Source: DASUPK01 sp963736305
GTDB lineage: Bacteria; Actinomycetota; Thermoleophilia; Solirubrobacterales; 70-9
Length of the DNA stretch: 64,000 nt
Reading direction: 5' to 3'
Assembly (NCBI GenBank): GCA_963736305.1
Contig: CAVTOD010000011.1
Coordinates: 1-64,000 of the forward strand
The notes under the pieces are model-generated. The model worked only from the letters and a program-made list of their open reading frames with translations, had not been told where the DNA came from and did no database searches. Numbering within the stretch: the stretch's first letter is position 1; the number at the start of each line of letters is the position of its first letter. Positions 9,183 to 17,900 of this stretch are shown piece after piece. Made by a program: the position numbers and the translations under genes.

Positions 9183-10376
9183 TTACGCCGGCGCGGACAT
9201 TCCCAGGGGGGTCGCCCTCTGTGACCGCCACCGCTGCGGGACCGTCGTAGCCATGGGACCAAGCAGCATCCAATAGCCGATCTCCCTGCGAAACCCAAGG
9301 AGGCGTCGGGGTTCGGCCGGATACGAGGAGAGGGCCCGCAGGTCAGCGAATTCGAGGTTGGTCAGGAGTATTGAAGTCCCGGGGTCTCGCCTCGCGAGCC
9401 GGTCGATCAGCCGGGGCATCGGCTCGGAGGTCACCTCAATCGGGTGAGCACGTCGCATCAGCTCGAGGGGGCCCGGCTGCTCGTCCATGAAGTTGGCCTC
9501 GCGGTCGAGGTTGATAACCAGGAGCGAGGAGTTCGGGTCAGTCGAGATCAGCTCGTCGATGTCCCACCGGATGTCGCCCAGCACGCACGTGGCGCCCTCG
9601 CTCGCACGGCACCCCAGGTGAGCTGCGACCGACTCACGCAGCCAGCGGTAGCGCCACCGGTGGGCGCTCACTACTCCGTCGCCGGGGCGCGTTTCGAAAG
9701 CCGAGGCGATGATGCCCCCTGGCGTGCGGACCGGTAAAGCGTGGGGATGAAATTCCGCAACAGTCCGGTAGGCGATGTCGAGACGGTCAACGTTCGTGGT
9801 AGGGCTGTTGTGCGTCAAGGGGATGTCGACAGCGCAGACACGGAGGCCCAGCGACCGGGCGCGCAGCCCGTACTCGACCGCGTATGCGTGCCACGCCAAG
9901 TCGGGCGATTCCGACAGCGGCTCGCTCTGAACAAGGCGGCGCGGGGCCATGAAGAGAAGCTCGTCGAGGCTGTCGACGTCGGTGGGCTCCCTTGCCGGTT
10001 CACCCAGCAGAACCACACGGTCTCGTACGCGGCCGACCATCCGGCCGGACGCGTCGACGCCGATCGCGCCCAGTACGCCGATCCGGCCGTCGTCCGCGAT
10101 CCGACGTGCGGCCGCCTCGAGTGCTCGCAGCGAGTGGAGGTAGACGTCCTGGTGAGCGAACACCAGGACGTCATTGCTGGCCAGCGAGGCGCCGTGGTTC
10201 AGCGCGGCCCCGGCGGTTGCGAACGACCCGTCGACGTTGTCGATTGTCAGGTACTCGACCGTCGCCTCACCGCCGTGCAGCACGATCGAGCGGTCCAGGC
10301 AGTGGCTTCGCACATTCGGGTCGTTGAAGACACAGATGATCGAGACCGGGACGGGCTGGGACGTCACGACGCTCAT
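9183..10376 (-). CDS. Glycosyltransferase (GT2-like) family protein
   Basis: About 397 aa. ATG 10376 overlaps the stop of the rmlC-like gene (ATGA), which decides the start. The N-terminal half is GT-A-like: VPVSIICVFNDP, a variable region, then VLVFAHQDVYL in place of the usual DxD segment, a variant seen in some GT2 relatives. The C-terminal half (from about 270) contains VLGDIRWDIDELISTDPNSS and SILLTNLEFADL and is less conserved. It lies in the minus-strand operon between the sugar epimerase genes and the membrane glycosyltransferase. The substrate is unknown. Confidence 0.72.
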   Translation of the reverse strand: MSVVTSQPVPVSIICVFNDPNVRSHCLDRSIVLHGGEATVEYLTIDNVDGSFATAGAALNHGASLASNDVLVFAHQDVYLHSLRALEAAARRIADDGRIGVLGAIGVDASGRMVGRVRDRVVLLGEPAREPTDVDSLDELLFMAPRRLVQSEPLSESPDLAWHAYAVEYGLRARSLGLRVCAVDIPLTHNSPTTNVDRLDIAYRTVAEFHPHALPVRTPGGIIASAFETRPGDGVVSAHRWRYRWLRESVAAHLGCRASEGATCVLGDIRWDIDELISTDPNSSLLVINLDREANFMDEQPGPLELMRRAHPIEVTSEPMPRLIDRLARRDPGTSILLTNLEFADLRALSSYPAEPRRLLGFRREIGYWMLLGPMATTVPQRWRSQRATPLGMSAPA

Positions 10377-10906
10377 GCCGGGAGATCGGGCCACGCCCGG
10401 TCTCGCTCGGAGATGATGAGACCTTCGGCGGCGGGCCACTCGATGCCCAGGGCGGGGTCGTCCCAGCGGACCCCACGGGCCGCCTCCGGCATGTAGTGGT
10501 AAGACATCTGGTAGAGGACCTCAGTGTCGTCCTCGAGGGTCTGGTAGCCCTGTGCGAACCCCTCGGGGACATAGGCGAGGCGCTCGCTGCGCGCGCTCAG
10601 CTCGACCCCGAGCCATTCGTTGCGGGTCGCGGAGCCCGGCCGAAGGTCGGCCATGACGAGGAAGATCGAGCCTCGCGTGCAGCGCACCAGCTTGACCTCG
10701 GCGTGCGGCGCGAGCTGGTAGTGCAGTCCGCGCAGCGTGTGACACCTAGGACTGTGGATCGTGCTGCTCTGTACGACGCGCATCGGCGCGCCATGTTCGG
10801 CGAACTCCCGTTCGCAGAACGTTCGAGCGAGGAAACCTCGCTCGTCGGCGTGGCGCTCCACGTCGATCAGGTAGGCGCCATCGAGCGGGGCCGGGGTGAA
10901 GATCAC
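10373..10906 (-). CDS. dTDP-4-dehydrorhamnose 3,5-epimerase-like (RmlC/cupin) protein
   Basis: 177 aa from GTG 10906, which overlaps the upstream epimerase stop (GTGA); the usual RmlC length is about 180. Family segments are present: DERGFLARTF, the TLRGLHYQL strand with its catalytic His, VPEGFAQGYQTLED, and the C-terminal GVRWDDPALGIEWP. These enzymes epimerise dTDP-4-keto-6-deoxyglucose or related keto sugars before final reduction. The adjacent NAD-dependent epimerase may act in the same nucleotide-sugar pathway. No rmlA, rmlB or rmlD is recognisable in the window, so the precise product (rhamnose or another deoxysugar) stays open. Confidence 0.85.
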   Translation of the reverse strand: MIFTPAPLDGAYLIDVERHADERGFLARTFCEREFAEHGAPMRVVQSSTIHSPRCHTLRGLHYQLAPHAEVKLVRCTRGSIFLVMADLRPGSATRNEWLGVELSARSERLAYVPEGFAQGYQTLEDDTEVLYQMSYHYMPEAARGVRWDDPALGIEWPAAEGLIISERDRAWPDLPA

Positions 10907-11961
10907 GGCCCGAACGCACGGGATCCGGCGCCGACCGGCAGCCGCCAACGGAGCTCGTCATCGAGTCGGCCTGCCTCCTGGAGCTGCCGGACCCGGTTGA
11001 TTCGCAGGTACCGGGTGCCGGTGAACTGCTCGAAGGTCAAACCGTTGCGAGTGTATGCGTCGTGGAGCTGCTCGACCCCGCGATTCACCGTCCAGCGGGT
11101 CTCGAAATCGGGCAACACCCGGGCGATCTTCGAGCAGTCCACCCGATAGGAGCGCTTATCCGGGCCGCCCCCGGCCGCGAACGACGCGCGCGCACCGGGA
11201 ACGCTCTCCTCGACGATCTGCGCGAGATCCCGGATGCGGTAGTTCTCGGCGCTTGCCCCGACGTTGAAGGCCTCGTCGTGGACAAGCTCCCGGGGCGCCC
11301 GCAGGACGGCGAGAAACGCGCTGGCGATGTCTTCCACGTGCACCAGTGGGCGCCACGGCGTCCCATCGCTCTGGATCAGGACCTCCCCGGTCGTGTGGGC
11401 ATATCCGACGAGGTTGTTGACCACCACGTCGACGCGCAACCGTGGCGAGACGCCGTATGCGGTTGCGTTGCGCAGAAAGGTAGGACTGAACGAATCGTCG
11501 GCGAGCCTCGAGATGTCCCTTTCTGCCAGCACCTTGGAGTGGCCATAGGGTGTCACCGGCGCGAATCCGGCGCTTTCGTCGAGCATCTCCTCGCCGGCCT
11601 TACCGTAGAGGCTGCACGACGACGAGAACAGAAACCGCGTCACCCCGGCCTCCTTGGCTTTCTCGGCGACTCTCACCGAGGCCAGGTGGTTGATCTCGTA
11701 CGTCGCCTGGGGATTGAGATCGCCGACGGGGTCGTTGCAGACCGCCGCAAGGTGGATCACCGCGTCGAAGCCGACCAGGTCCTCGGTCTCGATGTCCCGG
11801 ACATCCATCTGAACGCACTCGGCCTCAGGAGTTTCAGGCCCGAACGTGCAGGCGGCGAACAGATTGGAGTCGACCCCAAAGACCTCGTCGCCGGCTCGCT
11901 CCAGCATCGGGACCAGCACCGAGCCGATGTAGCCGTTATGACCAGTGACGAGTACGCGCAC
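10903..11961 (-). CDS. NAD-dependent sugar epimerase/dehydratase (extended SDR)
   Basis: 352 aa. The N-terminal GxxGxxG motif (VLVTGHNGYIGSVLV), the VIHLAAVCNDP strand, the catalytic Ser region FLFSSSCSLYG and the YGHSK (YxxxK) active site are all present. It belongs to the UDP/dTDP/CDP-hexose epimerase/dehydratase group. The C-terminal part contains the usual substrate-domain segment RPLVHVEDIASAFL. It starts at ATG 11961 and is followed without a gap by the RmlC-like gene. The two likely work on the same nucleotide sugar for the polysaccharide made by this operon. Which sugar is unknown. Confidence 0.85.
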   Translation of the reverse strand: MRVLVTGHNGYIGSVLVPMLERAGDEVFGVDSNLFAACTFGPETPEAECVQMDVRDIETEDLVGFDAVIHLAAVCNDPVGDLNPQATYEINHLASVRVAEKAKEAGVTRFLFSSSCSLYGKAGEEMLDESAGFAPVTPYGHSKVLAERDISRLADDSFSPTFLRNATAYGVSPRLRVDVVVNNLVGYAHTTGEVLIQSDGTPWRPLVHVEDIASAFLAVLRAPRELVHDEAFNVGASAENYRIRDLAQIVEESVPGARASFAAGGGPDKRSYRVDCSKIARVLPDFETRWTVNRGVEQLHDAYTRNGLTFEQFTGTRYLRINRVRQLQEAGRLDDELRWRLPVGAGSRAFGP

Positions 11962-12016
11962 AGGAACCTCCGTTGTCGATTTCGCACGAATTGCTGCGGC
12001 TACAGCCGGCGGTGGC

Positions 12017-12955
12017 CTAAGGGCGACCGGACGGCTCGTGGAAAGAACGTTGCGGCCCCTGTGTCACTTGCGTCGTCAGGGCTCCGTACAGCCGATGGAC
12101 GAATGCCCAAGCGAAGAGCCTGAGGCTGAAGGGGAGTCCCTGAATCAGATAGCGCCTGAAGAGCCGACGGGGCTCGTGGCAGAGACGGTGCATCCACTCG
12201 AGACCGAGGCGTTGCATCGCCGCGGGTGCGCGCGGTTGATCCCCGACGAGGAAGCTGAGCGACATTCCGGTGCCGACGAACCAGGCTCGGGGCATCTCGG
12301 CTCGGAGCAAGGCGATCAGGTGTTCCTGCTTCGGAAAGCTGAGCCCAAGCAGCACCAGGGTGGGCTGTGCGACGTGGAGCACTTCCTTAATCCGGTCAAG
12401 CTCCCCCGGATCGTTTTCGAATCCAAGCGGCGGGCAGTAGGCGTCGACGCCGGCAAGACCGGGAAACTGAGATCGGAGTCGCTCGGCTGCAGCCGCCGCG
12501 ACGCCGGGATCCCCCCCCAGGAGAAAGACGGACACTCCAGCCTGGGCGGCCGCCTGTGGCAGGCTAAGTACGAGATCGCTCCCAGTGACCCTCTCGGGCA
12601 CCGGTGTGCCGGCCAATCGCGAAGCCCAAACGATCGGCATCCCATCCGCAACGCGATGGCTGGCGGCGAGGACCAGCTCTCGGCTTGTGAGATCCGTAGT
12701 GAATCGCCGCAGGATTTCGAGATTCGGCGTTACGATCCACCCGCCCTGCCCTGTTCGGACCCCATCCAGGAAGAGGTCCACAAGCGCGCTTAGCTCGATT
12801 AAGTGAAGGGGCAGCCCCATGACCGAGGCTGTCTCATACGCGGGAGCCAACCGAGGGCTGGCGGCTGGCCGGTCAGGTCGTTCCTCAAGGAGCGCGGGCT
12901 GGCCGGGCGTCCCTTCCTTGGCGAGACCCGGGGGGCTGGATGCTGGTGCCGTCAT
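12017..12955 (-). CDS. WecG/TagA/CpsF-family glycosyltransferase (GT26)
   Basis: 312 aa. The GT26 signatures are clear: WIVTPNLEILRRF, ADGMPIVWASRLAG, VPERVTGSDL, SVFLLGGDPGVA, LVLLGLSFPKQEHLI and the C-terminal GLEWMHRLCHEPRRLFRRYL. Family members add N-acetylmannosamine-type sugars to undecaprenyl-linked acceptors on the cytoplasmic face. The first 40 or so residues are Pro/Ala-rich and not conserved, so the true start may be the later Met in MGLPLHLIEL. It is second in the minus-strand operon; about 94 bp separate it from the upstream GT2 gene, with a small inverted repeat (ACACG/CGTGT, 13042-13058) at that junction. Confidence 0.9.
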   Translation of the reverse strand: MTAPASSPPGLAKEGTPGQPALLEERPDRPAASPRLAPAYETASVMGLPLHLIELSALVDLFLDGVRTGQGGWIVTPNLEILRRFTTDLTSRELVLAASHRVADGMPIVWASRLAGTPVPERVTGSDLVLSLPQAAAQAGVSVFLLGGDPGVAAAAAERLRSQFPGLAGVDAYCPPLGFENDPGELDRIKEVLHVAQPTLVLLGLSFPKQEHLIALLRAEMPRAWFVGTGMSLSFLVGDQPRAPAAMQRLGLEWMHRLCHEPRRLFRRYLIQGLPFSLRLFAWAFVHRLYGALTTQVTQGPQRSFHEPSGRP

Positions 12956-13049
12956 CCATCAATTCAACGGCTGGGCGGGACGTTTCTCGCGGGCCTGGCT
13001 GACGGTCCCCCAAGAGTTCAACCTTTTCTAGCTCGTTGTTGACACGTCT

Positions 13050-14039
13050 TCATCGTGTGCTGCTTGACGAGCGGACCGCGCTCAACGCAGCCCGCGCGGC
13101 GGCCAGGTGCCCGCGGCGCCGGGCCGGCCTGTGGATCCAGGCGGCGGCACGCGCCAGAGCGTCGATCGTCACACCGATCGCCTCCAGGAGCGCGACCAAT
13201 CTGCCGTGGTGCTTGCGGGCGTAGCGGACGCGGCTGCGGGCAAGAACCGGGGCGGCCGTCTCCCGCGGGGCCGAGCCATATCCCTGGTGGTGGGCAATGG
13301 CCTGCGGCTCGAAACGCGCGCGCCAGCCGCGGCTGCGCAGGCGGAGAAACAGGTCGGTCTCCTCCGAGTACAGGAAAAATCCCTCATCCAGACCCGCGAC
13401 GTCCTCGAGCGCTGCCCGGCGTATCAACACGCACGATCCGGAGAGCCAATCGGGCATCGACGGTCGCGTGTACGCGTCCGGATCCTGGATGACTTCTCCG
13501 GCCCAGCTCGCACGCGATGCGACATGGTGCAGGCCCAGCGCCTGGGCGTATGTTGAGCGAAGACGCGGGAAGCGACGCTGGGTCGGGTGGAGCCGTTCGC
13601 CATCGCCGAGCGTCAGGGGTCCCACGCTCCCAAGCGCCGGATCGGCCTGAAGCACCGCGACAAGCCTGCTGAGGCTCCCCGACTCGATCCCCCCGTCCGG
13701 ATTCAGGAAGAGCACGAACTCCGCAGAGCCGGCGGCGGTCCCGAGGTTGCAGCCGTAGGCGAAGCCACCGTTACGCGGCGCCCTGATCACCCGAACTGGA
13801 AGGTCGGCAACCACCGCCGTGGAGTCGTCAGGCGACGCGTTGTCAACGACGGTGACGCTCACCCATGGGAGCCGCACAAGGGGCTCCACGCAAGCACGCA
13901 GGGTGTCGCGGCTGTTGTACGCGACTACCACGGCGTCGACGATCACCCCGCTGATCGTTGCTGCCGCCGGACCGTCAATCAGGGCCGGGCTCTTGGCGTC
14001 TCGTGTCACGCAAACGCGCTGTTCATTGGCGTCAAACAA
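13050..14039 (-). CDS. GT2 glycosyltransferase, rhamnosyltransferase-like
   Basis: 329 aa. GT2 motifs: VDAVVVAYNSRDTLRACV, VTVVDNASPDDS, NGGFAYGCNLG, LFLNPDG (metal-binding region) and the acceptor-side DWLSGSCVLIRRAALEDVAG with GFFLYSEETDLFLR. This is the pattern of rhamnosyl/galactofuranosyl-type transferases acting on lipid-linked glycans. ATG 14039 gives about 32 residues before the domain, so a later start is possible. It is the first gene of the minus-strand operon and is divergent from the DUF6492 gene. Confidence 0.85.
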   Translation of the reverse strand: MFDANEQRVCVTRDAKSPALIDGPAAATISGVIVDAVVVAYNSRDTLRACVEPLVRLPWVSVTVVDNASPDDSTAVVADLPVRVIRAPRNGGFAYGCNLGTAAGSAEFVLFLNPDGGIESGSLSRLVAVLQADPALGSVGPLTLGDGERLHPTQRRFPRLRSTYAQALGLHHVASRASWAGEVIQDPDAYTRPSMPDWLSGSCVLIRRAALEDVAGLDEGFFLYSEETDLFLRLRSRGWRARFEPQAIAHHQGYGSAPRETAAPVLARSRVRYARKHHGRLVALLEAIGVTIDALARAAAWIHRPARRRGHLAAARAALSAVRSSSSTR

Positions 14040-14207
14040 ACGAGTGATGAGCTTTCAGTCTTTCGTTCTTCGGTTCGCACGGCGGGCCCGAAGACATCTG
14101 AAGCGGCGGGCAGAAGATTCTTCGCCGTCGGCGCGTTCATCGGGAGACGCCAGATTGAGTGCAGATCGCCTTCATCCTCCGGCCACTCGGCCGCCAGCCA
14201 ATCGCCC
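14040..14207. promoter_or_regulatory. Divergent intergenic region between the two glycan operons
   Basis: This 168-bp gap separates the first gene of the minus-strand operon from the plus-strand DUF6492 gene, so promoters for both must lie here or in the gene ends. I see no convincing -35/-10 pair and no strong inverted repeat. The assignment rests on gene orientation only. Confidence 0.4.
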
Positions 14208-15158
14208 GTGGACTTCAGCCGTGGAGGCGAGTCCCGGCTCTGCGTTGATGAGGACAGCGGGCTGATCAAGGAAATCGACAGCCTGGCCGTTCTGACGCCG
14301 AGCTACGCGCCGGACCTCGAGCTGTGCCGTGAGCTCAATCGCTCGGTCTTGGATTGGACCGGTCCCGATGTCGATCATCACGTTGTCGTACCGCGATGGG
14401 ACCAGGAGCTCTTCGCTCCCCTTCGCGGGCCACGTACCTACGTGTGGGCGATCGATGAGCTGCTGCCGCGTCGTATGCTGCCACTGCGGATCTTTAATGC
14501 GTGGCTCGATCCACGCCGCCCTTACCCGCCGGTCCGAGGTTGGGTGATGCAGCAGATCGTCAAGCTCGCCGCCGCCACAGAGCTCGGTGTGGATCTAACG
14601 CTGTTGGCCGATTCTGACGTGGTTCTCGTTCGTCCGGTCACCCTTGACAACTTCCGGAGCGGGACCCGAGTGCGCTTCTATCGAAGCGACGACGCCGTGG
14701 ATGAGCGCTTGCCACGCCACATGCTCTGGCACGAAGTGGCACATCGTCTGCTCGGGCTGCCGCCGGTGGGGCCACCGCCCCTGCCCGACTATGTGAGCGC
14801 GCTGAACATCTGGGATCGACGGATCGTGGTGGCATTGCAGGAGAGAATCGAAGAGGTCAACGGGCGACCATGGCTGGAGGCGATCGCCTCCCAGCTCCAC
14901 TTCTCGGAGTTCATTCTCTACGGGGTCTTCGTGGATGCCGTGTTGGGCACGTCCGCAGGGGTCGTTGCCGAGGACTCGATGCTCTGCCACAGCCACTGGG
15001 GCCCCGAGCCGATGGCTGATGCAGCAGTTGTGGAGTTCGTCCGCGCCCTGCAACCGCACGATGTCGCGGTGATGATCTCGGCTAAATCGGACACCCGGAC
15101 AGAGGTCCGGCGAAGGGCTCTCGCTGGCGTTCGGTCCAGGGTCACTGCCGGGAGCTAA
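14208..15158 (+). CDS. DUF6492-family glycosyltransferase-like protein
   Basis: About 316 aa if started at GTG 14208; the conserved part begins at IDSLAVLTPSYAPDLELC, a GT-A-like first strand. The family signature continues with TYVWAIDELLPRRMLPLR, a GWVMQQIVKLAAA helix and LTLLADSDVVLVRPV, which holds a DSD motif resembling the metal-binding DxD of glycosyltransferases. DUF6492 proteins occur in polysaccharide loci and are thought to be glycosyltransferases, without a defined reaction. No ribosome site near 14208 is persuasive, so the start is tentative. It opens the plus-strand polymerase block. Confidence 0.65.
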   Translation: MDFSRGGESRLCVDEDSGLIKEIDSLAVLTPSYAPDLELCRELNRSVLDWTGPDVDHHVVVPRWDQELFAPLRGPRTYVWAIDELLPRRMLPLRIFNAWLDPRRPYPPVRGWVMQQIVKLAAATELGVDLTLLADSDVVLVRPVTLDNFRSGTRVRFYRSDDAVDERLPRHMLWHEVAHRLLGLPPVGPPPLPDYVSALNIWDRRIVVALQERIEEVNGRPWLEAIASQLHFSEFILYGVFVDAVLGTSAGVVAEDSMLCHSHWGPEPMADAAVVEFVRALQPHDVAVMISAKSDTRTEVRRRALAGVRSRVTAGS

Positions 15159-15161
15159 CGG

Positions 15162-15510
15162 TGCGGGAATTTTGCGACCAAAAGCCTGCCGCTCCCCGCG
15201 GCGCCGAACCTCTATCGGCTGCTCAGCGTCGCCTACCTACTTCGTGGTCGGCAGCTGTTCGATCACTTCGACTTGCCCGGGAAGCCACGACCACGGGATC
15301 GAGTAGTCCGCCGAGCACCTCTCCTGGCAGTTTCGGCGGGCCGGATTGGCCGAATGCACGATCGAGCGAAGCTATTTCGCACACAAGCCGAATGACAAGC
15401 CGAATGAGCTCAACCGAGTGCTGTCCTCAGTTTGCGCTCCCTGAGCCGGATTCCGCGCTATCGGGACATCTGCTTGCAATCCCGACCACGACCGAGCCCC
15501 GTGATCGACC
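15162..15510 (+). pseudogene. Relic of a SAM-dependent methyltransferase C-terminus
   Basis: This gap of more than 300 bp holds pieces that read as one protein only across three frames. Frame A (about 15183-15300) gives PNLYRLLSVAYLLRGRQLF then DHFDLPGKPRPRD. Frame B (about 15307-15441) gives SAEHLSWQFRRAGLAECTIE then RSYFAHKPND. Frame C (15432 on) gives LRSLSRIPRYRDICLQSRP. The order and style match the C-terminal third of class I methyltransferases found in glycan clusters (an NLYR segment after the last core strand, then an H..WQF..AGL segment). The N-terminal SAM-binding part is absent. A decayed gene is the likeliest explanation; the family assignment is from pattern memory only. Confidence 0.45.
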
Positions 15511-15635
15511 CTGAGGCGGCGAATTGGCCTCAAGGGGCCAGAAGATCCCCGACCTTCAATTCGTTCATCGGGCAGGACGAATGCAATGATGCTTACCCAC
15601 GAGAGATTGGCTCGGAGTGCATCGGGTAGCGGACC

Positions 15636-16499
15636 GTGATTGAGCGGGAGCCGCTCGGCTCGGTTGTGATTCCTGCGCACGACGAGGCCAACGTGATCCG
15701 GCGGAGCTTGGACACCCTGTTTACGGGCATCGATCCGGGCGAACTCGACGTCGTCGTTGTCTGCAACGGTTGCGCCGACGACACCGCAAACGTCGCTCGA
15801 GAGTCGGGCCACCCGCTCAGGGTGGTTGAGCTCAAGCGAGCGTCGAAGCCCGCCGCCTTGCGGGTCGCGGACGCGGCGGTGTCAGCGTTCCCCCGGCTGT
15901 ACCTCGACGCCGACGTGATGCTGTCGGGATCGGCGGCGCGCCTGGTGCTGCAGCGGCTGCGGTCAGGGACGCCGGCCGCCCGACCGCCGATCCGATACGA
16001 CACGAGTGGCGCGTCCGCGCCGGTGCGGCGCTACTACCGCGCTCGATCCCGGGTGCCGGCCGTCCTGGGATCGCTCTGGGGCGCGGGCGTGTATGGGCTC
16101 TCGGCGAGCGGCCGGAGCCGGTTCCGCCATTTCCCGGACGTAATGGCAGACGACCTCTGGGTGGACCGGCTGTTCGCCCAAGGCGAAGTGGAGATAGTCG
16201 ATTGCGCGCCGGTGGTGGTTGCGGTGCCGCGTCGCAGTCGCGACCTTGTGCGTGTGCTCCGCCGTGTCTATGGCGGCAAGCGGGAGCCGACATTCGCGCC
16301 CGATCTGCATGACCGAGCGCCGGAGACGATCCGCTCCACCCTGCGGGACCTTGGCCGCCTGGCCTTGGCCAGTCCCGCAGCGGCACTCGACGCGGCAACG
16401 TACGCCGCCTTCGCCACCTGTGCGCGGCTCGCCATGGTCGGCGGCGGCGGCCTTGCCGGTGAGGGGTGGGAGCGGGATTACAGCTCGAGGGCGGCCTGA
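15636..16499 (+). CDS. GT2-family glycosyltransferase
   Basis: 287 aa from GTG 15636. GT-A features: LGSVVIPAHDEANVIRRSL, VVVVCNGCADDTANVA, and a metal motif in LYLDADVML. A later segment VMADDLWVDRLFA fits the acidic acceptor-binding region of processive or dolichyl-phosphate-type GT2 enzymes. A C-terminal hydrophobic stretch (LALASPAAALDAATYAAFAT) may be membrane-associated. The stop is immediately followed by the ATG of the polymerase gene, so the two are co-transcribed. Confidence 0.82.
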   Translation: MIEREPLGSVVIPAHDEANVIRRSLDTLFTGIDPGELDVVVVCNGCADDTANVARESGHPLRVVELKRASKPAALRVADAAVSAFPRLYLDADVMLSGSAARLVLQRLRSGTPAARPPIRYDTSGASAPVRRYYRARSRVPAVLGSLWGAGVYGLSASGRSRFRHFPDVMADDLWVDRLFAQGEVEIVDCAPVVVAVPRRSRDLVRVLRRVYGGKREPTFAPDLHDRAPETIRSTLRDLGRLALASPAAALDAATYAAFATCARLAMVGGGGLAGEGWERDYSSRAA

Positions 16500-16500
16500 T

Positions 16501-17898
16501 ATGGCCGCGGCAATCTCTCGGCCGGCTGCGACGCTCGACTTTGCCCGGTCGAGTGCGTCGCGCTCGCACGCCGTGCTGATGCTGCAGGTGTTCGCGCTGG
16601 CGCTATTCGTGATTCCTTCGGACACCGTGATCCCGGCGATCGGCGCCGGCGGCTACCCCGCCGCCCTCGTGGGCATGGCCGCGTTCGCCGCCTACTTCGC
16701 CCTGATCATTTTGGGTCTCCACAACCCACTGCTGTGGCGACATCCCATCCGCCCCGTGCTCTGCCTGCTCTGGCTGAGCGTCCTTGCCTCCTACGTCTTA
16801 ATGGATCGGAGCACGCTGACGGCGGCCGAGATGGCCAGCGCAGACCGTCTGCTGATGCAGCTCGCAGTGATCACCGGAGTGGCGCTGGTCGCCGCCGAGT
16901 TCCTCGGCTCGCTGGACGACATGCGCAGGGTCTTGAGGGTGCTCTGCTGGGGTGGCGCGTTCTGCGGAGTGGTGGCCACACTTCAGTTCTGGATCAGCCT
17001 GGACGTCGCGCCCTACCTTCGTGACCTGCCGGGGTTCTCAATCAACGTTCCCGACGTGGGAATCGGGGTCCGCAATGGACTGAACCGGGTCAGCGGCACC
17101 TCCATCTACCCGATCGAGCTCGGAGTCGTGGCGGCGATGCTGATGCCGCTGGCGATCTACCTCGGGATCTACGACACTGATCGAAGTGCGTGGCGGCGGT
17201 GGGCACCGGTGGCACTGATCGCGCTCGCGATCCCGGAATCGGTCTCCCGCTCGGCGGTCCTCTCGGTCACCGTGGCACTGGCGGTGCTAGTGGTGCTGAT
17301 GCCGGCGCCCCAGCGGCTGGTCATGATCGGCGCCCTGCCATTGGCGTTGGCCGCAGTCTTGCTGTCGGCCCCCGGCGTGATCAGCACACTCGCATCCCTC
17401 TTCGGGGCCGGCACCACCGACCCCTCGGTGGCCACCCGGGTAAGCGACTACCCGCTGGTCGAGCAGCTCGTGCAACAGGCGCCCTGGTTTGGCCGCGGCG
17501 GCTGGACGTACTTTCCAGACAATGCGTTCCACATCCTGGATAACCAGTTCTTGAAGACTGCCATCGAGCTGGGACTGGTCGGGGTGGTTGCATTGATGGC
17601 CTTCTTCCTGGTGCCTGCGATCGCCGCTTTCGGTGCCAGGCGACGGAGCAACGATCCCGAGCTTCGGCTTTTGTGCGCGGCGCTTGCTGGCGCGGCGCTC
17701 GCCGCCACCGCCAGCTCCTTCACCTACGACTCGATGTCGTATCCAATGTTCACTGGGCTCTTCGCCCTCATCATCGGGCTGATCGGTGCCGCCTGGCGAC
17801 TCGCCGCCGCCGAGGTGCCTCCAACCGCCCGCGTTCGTGCGGAATTCACCGCCCCGCGGGTCTCGAGTACCCGAGCCATAATGCCGACGGGAGGCTGA
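16501..17898 (+). CDS. Wzy/O-antigen-ligase-like membrane polymerase
   Basis: 465 aa from ATG 16501, one base after the preceding stop. About 10-12 hydrophobic segments are visible. A large periplasmic loop before the last helices contains GRGGWTYFPDNAFHILDNQF, resembling the Wzy_C/O-antigen ligase loop with its conserved H and N residues. The protein probably polymerises or ligates lipid-linked repeat units at the outer face of the membrane. Its position between a GT2 and a Wzz-like chain-length gene supports a Wzy role. Sequence alone does not separate polymerase from ligase. Confidence 0.75.
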   Translation: MAAAISRPAATLDFARSSASRSHAVLMLQVFALALFVIPSDTVIPAIGAGGYPAALVGMAAFAAYFALIILGLHNPLLWRHPIRPVLCLLWLSVLASYVLMDRSTLTAAEMASADRLLMQLAVITGVALVAAEFLGSLDDMRRVLRVLCWGGAFCGVVATLQFWISLDVAPYLRDLPGFSINVPDVGIGVRNGLNRVSGTSIYPIELGVVAAMLMPLAIYLGIYDTDRSAWRRWAPVALIALAIPESVSRSAVLSVTVALAVLVVLMPAPQRLVMIGALPLALAAVLLSAPGVISTLASLFGAGTTDPSVATRVSDYPLVEQLVQQAPWFGRGGWTYFPDNAFHILDNQFLKTAIELGLVGVVALMAFFLVPAIAAFGARRRSNDPELRLLCAALAGAALAATASSFTYDSMSYPMFTGLFALIIGLIGAAWRLAAAEVPPTARVRAEFTAPRVSSTRAIMPTGG

Positions 17899-17900
17899 CC

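Noticed and set aside
13042..13058. ACACG-TCTTCAT-CGTGT inverted repeat as a terminator in the glycan operon
   Set aside because: Arms are only 5 bases, there is no T-tract and it overlaps the end of the GT2 gene. Kept only as a note.
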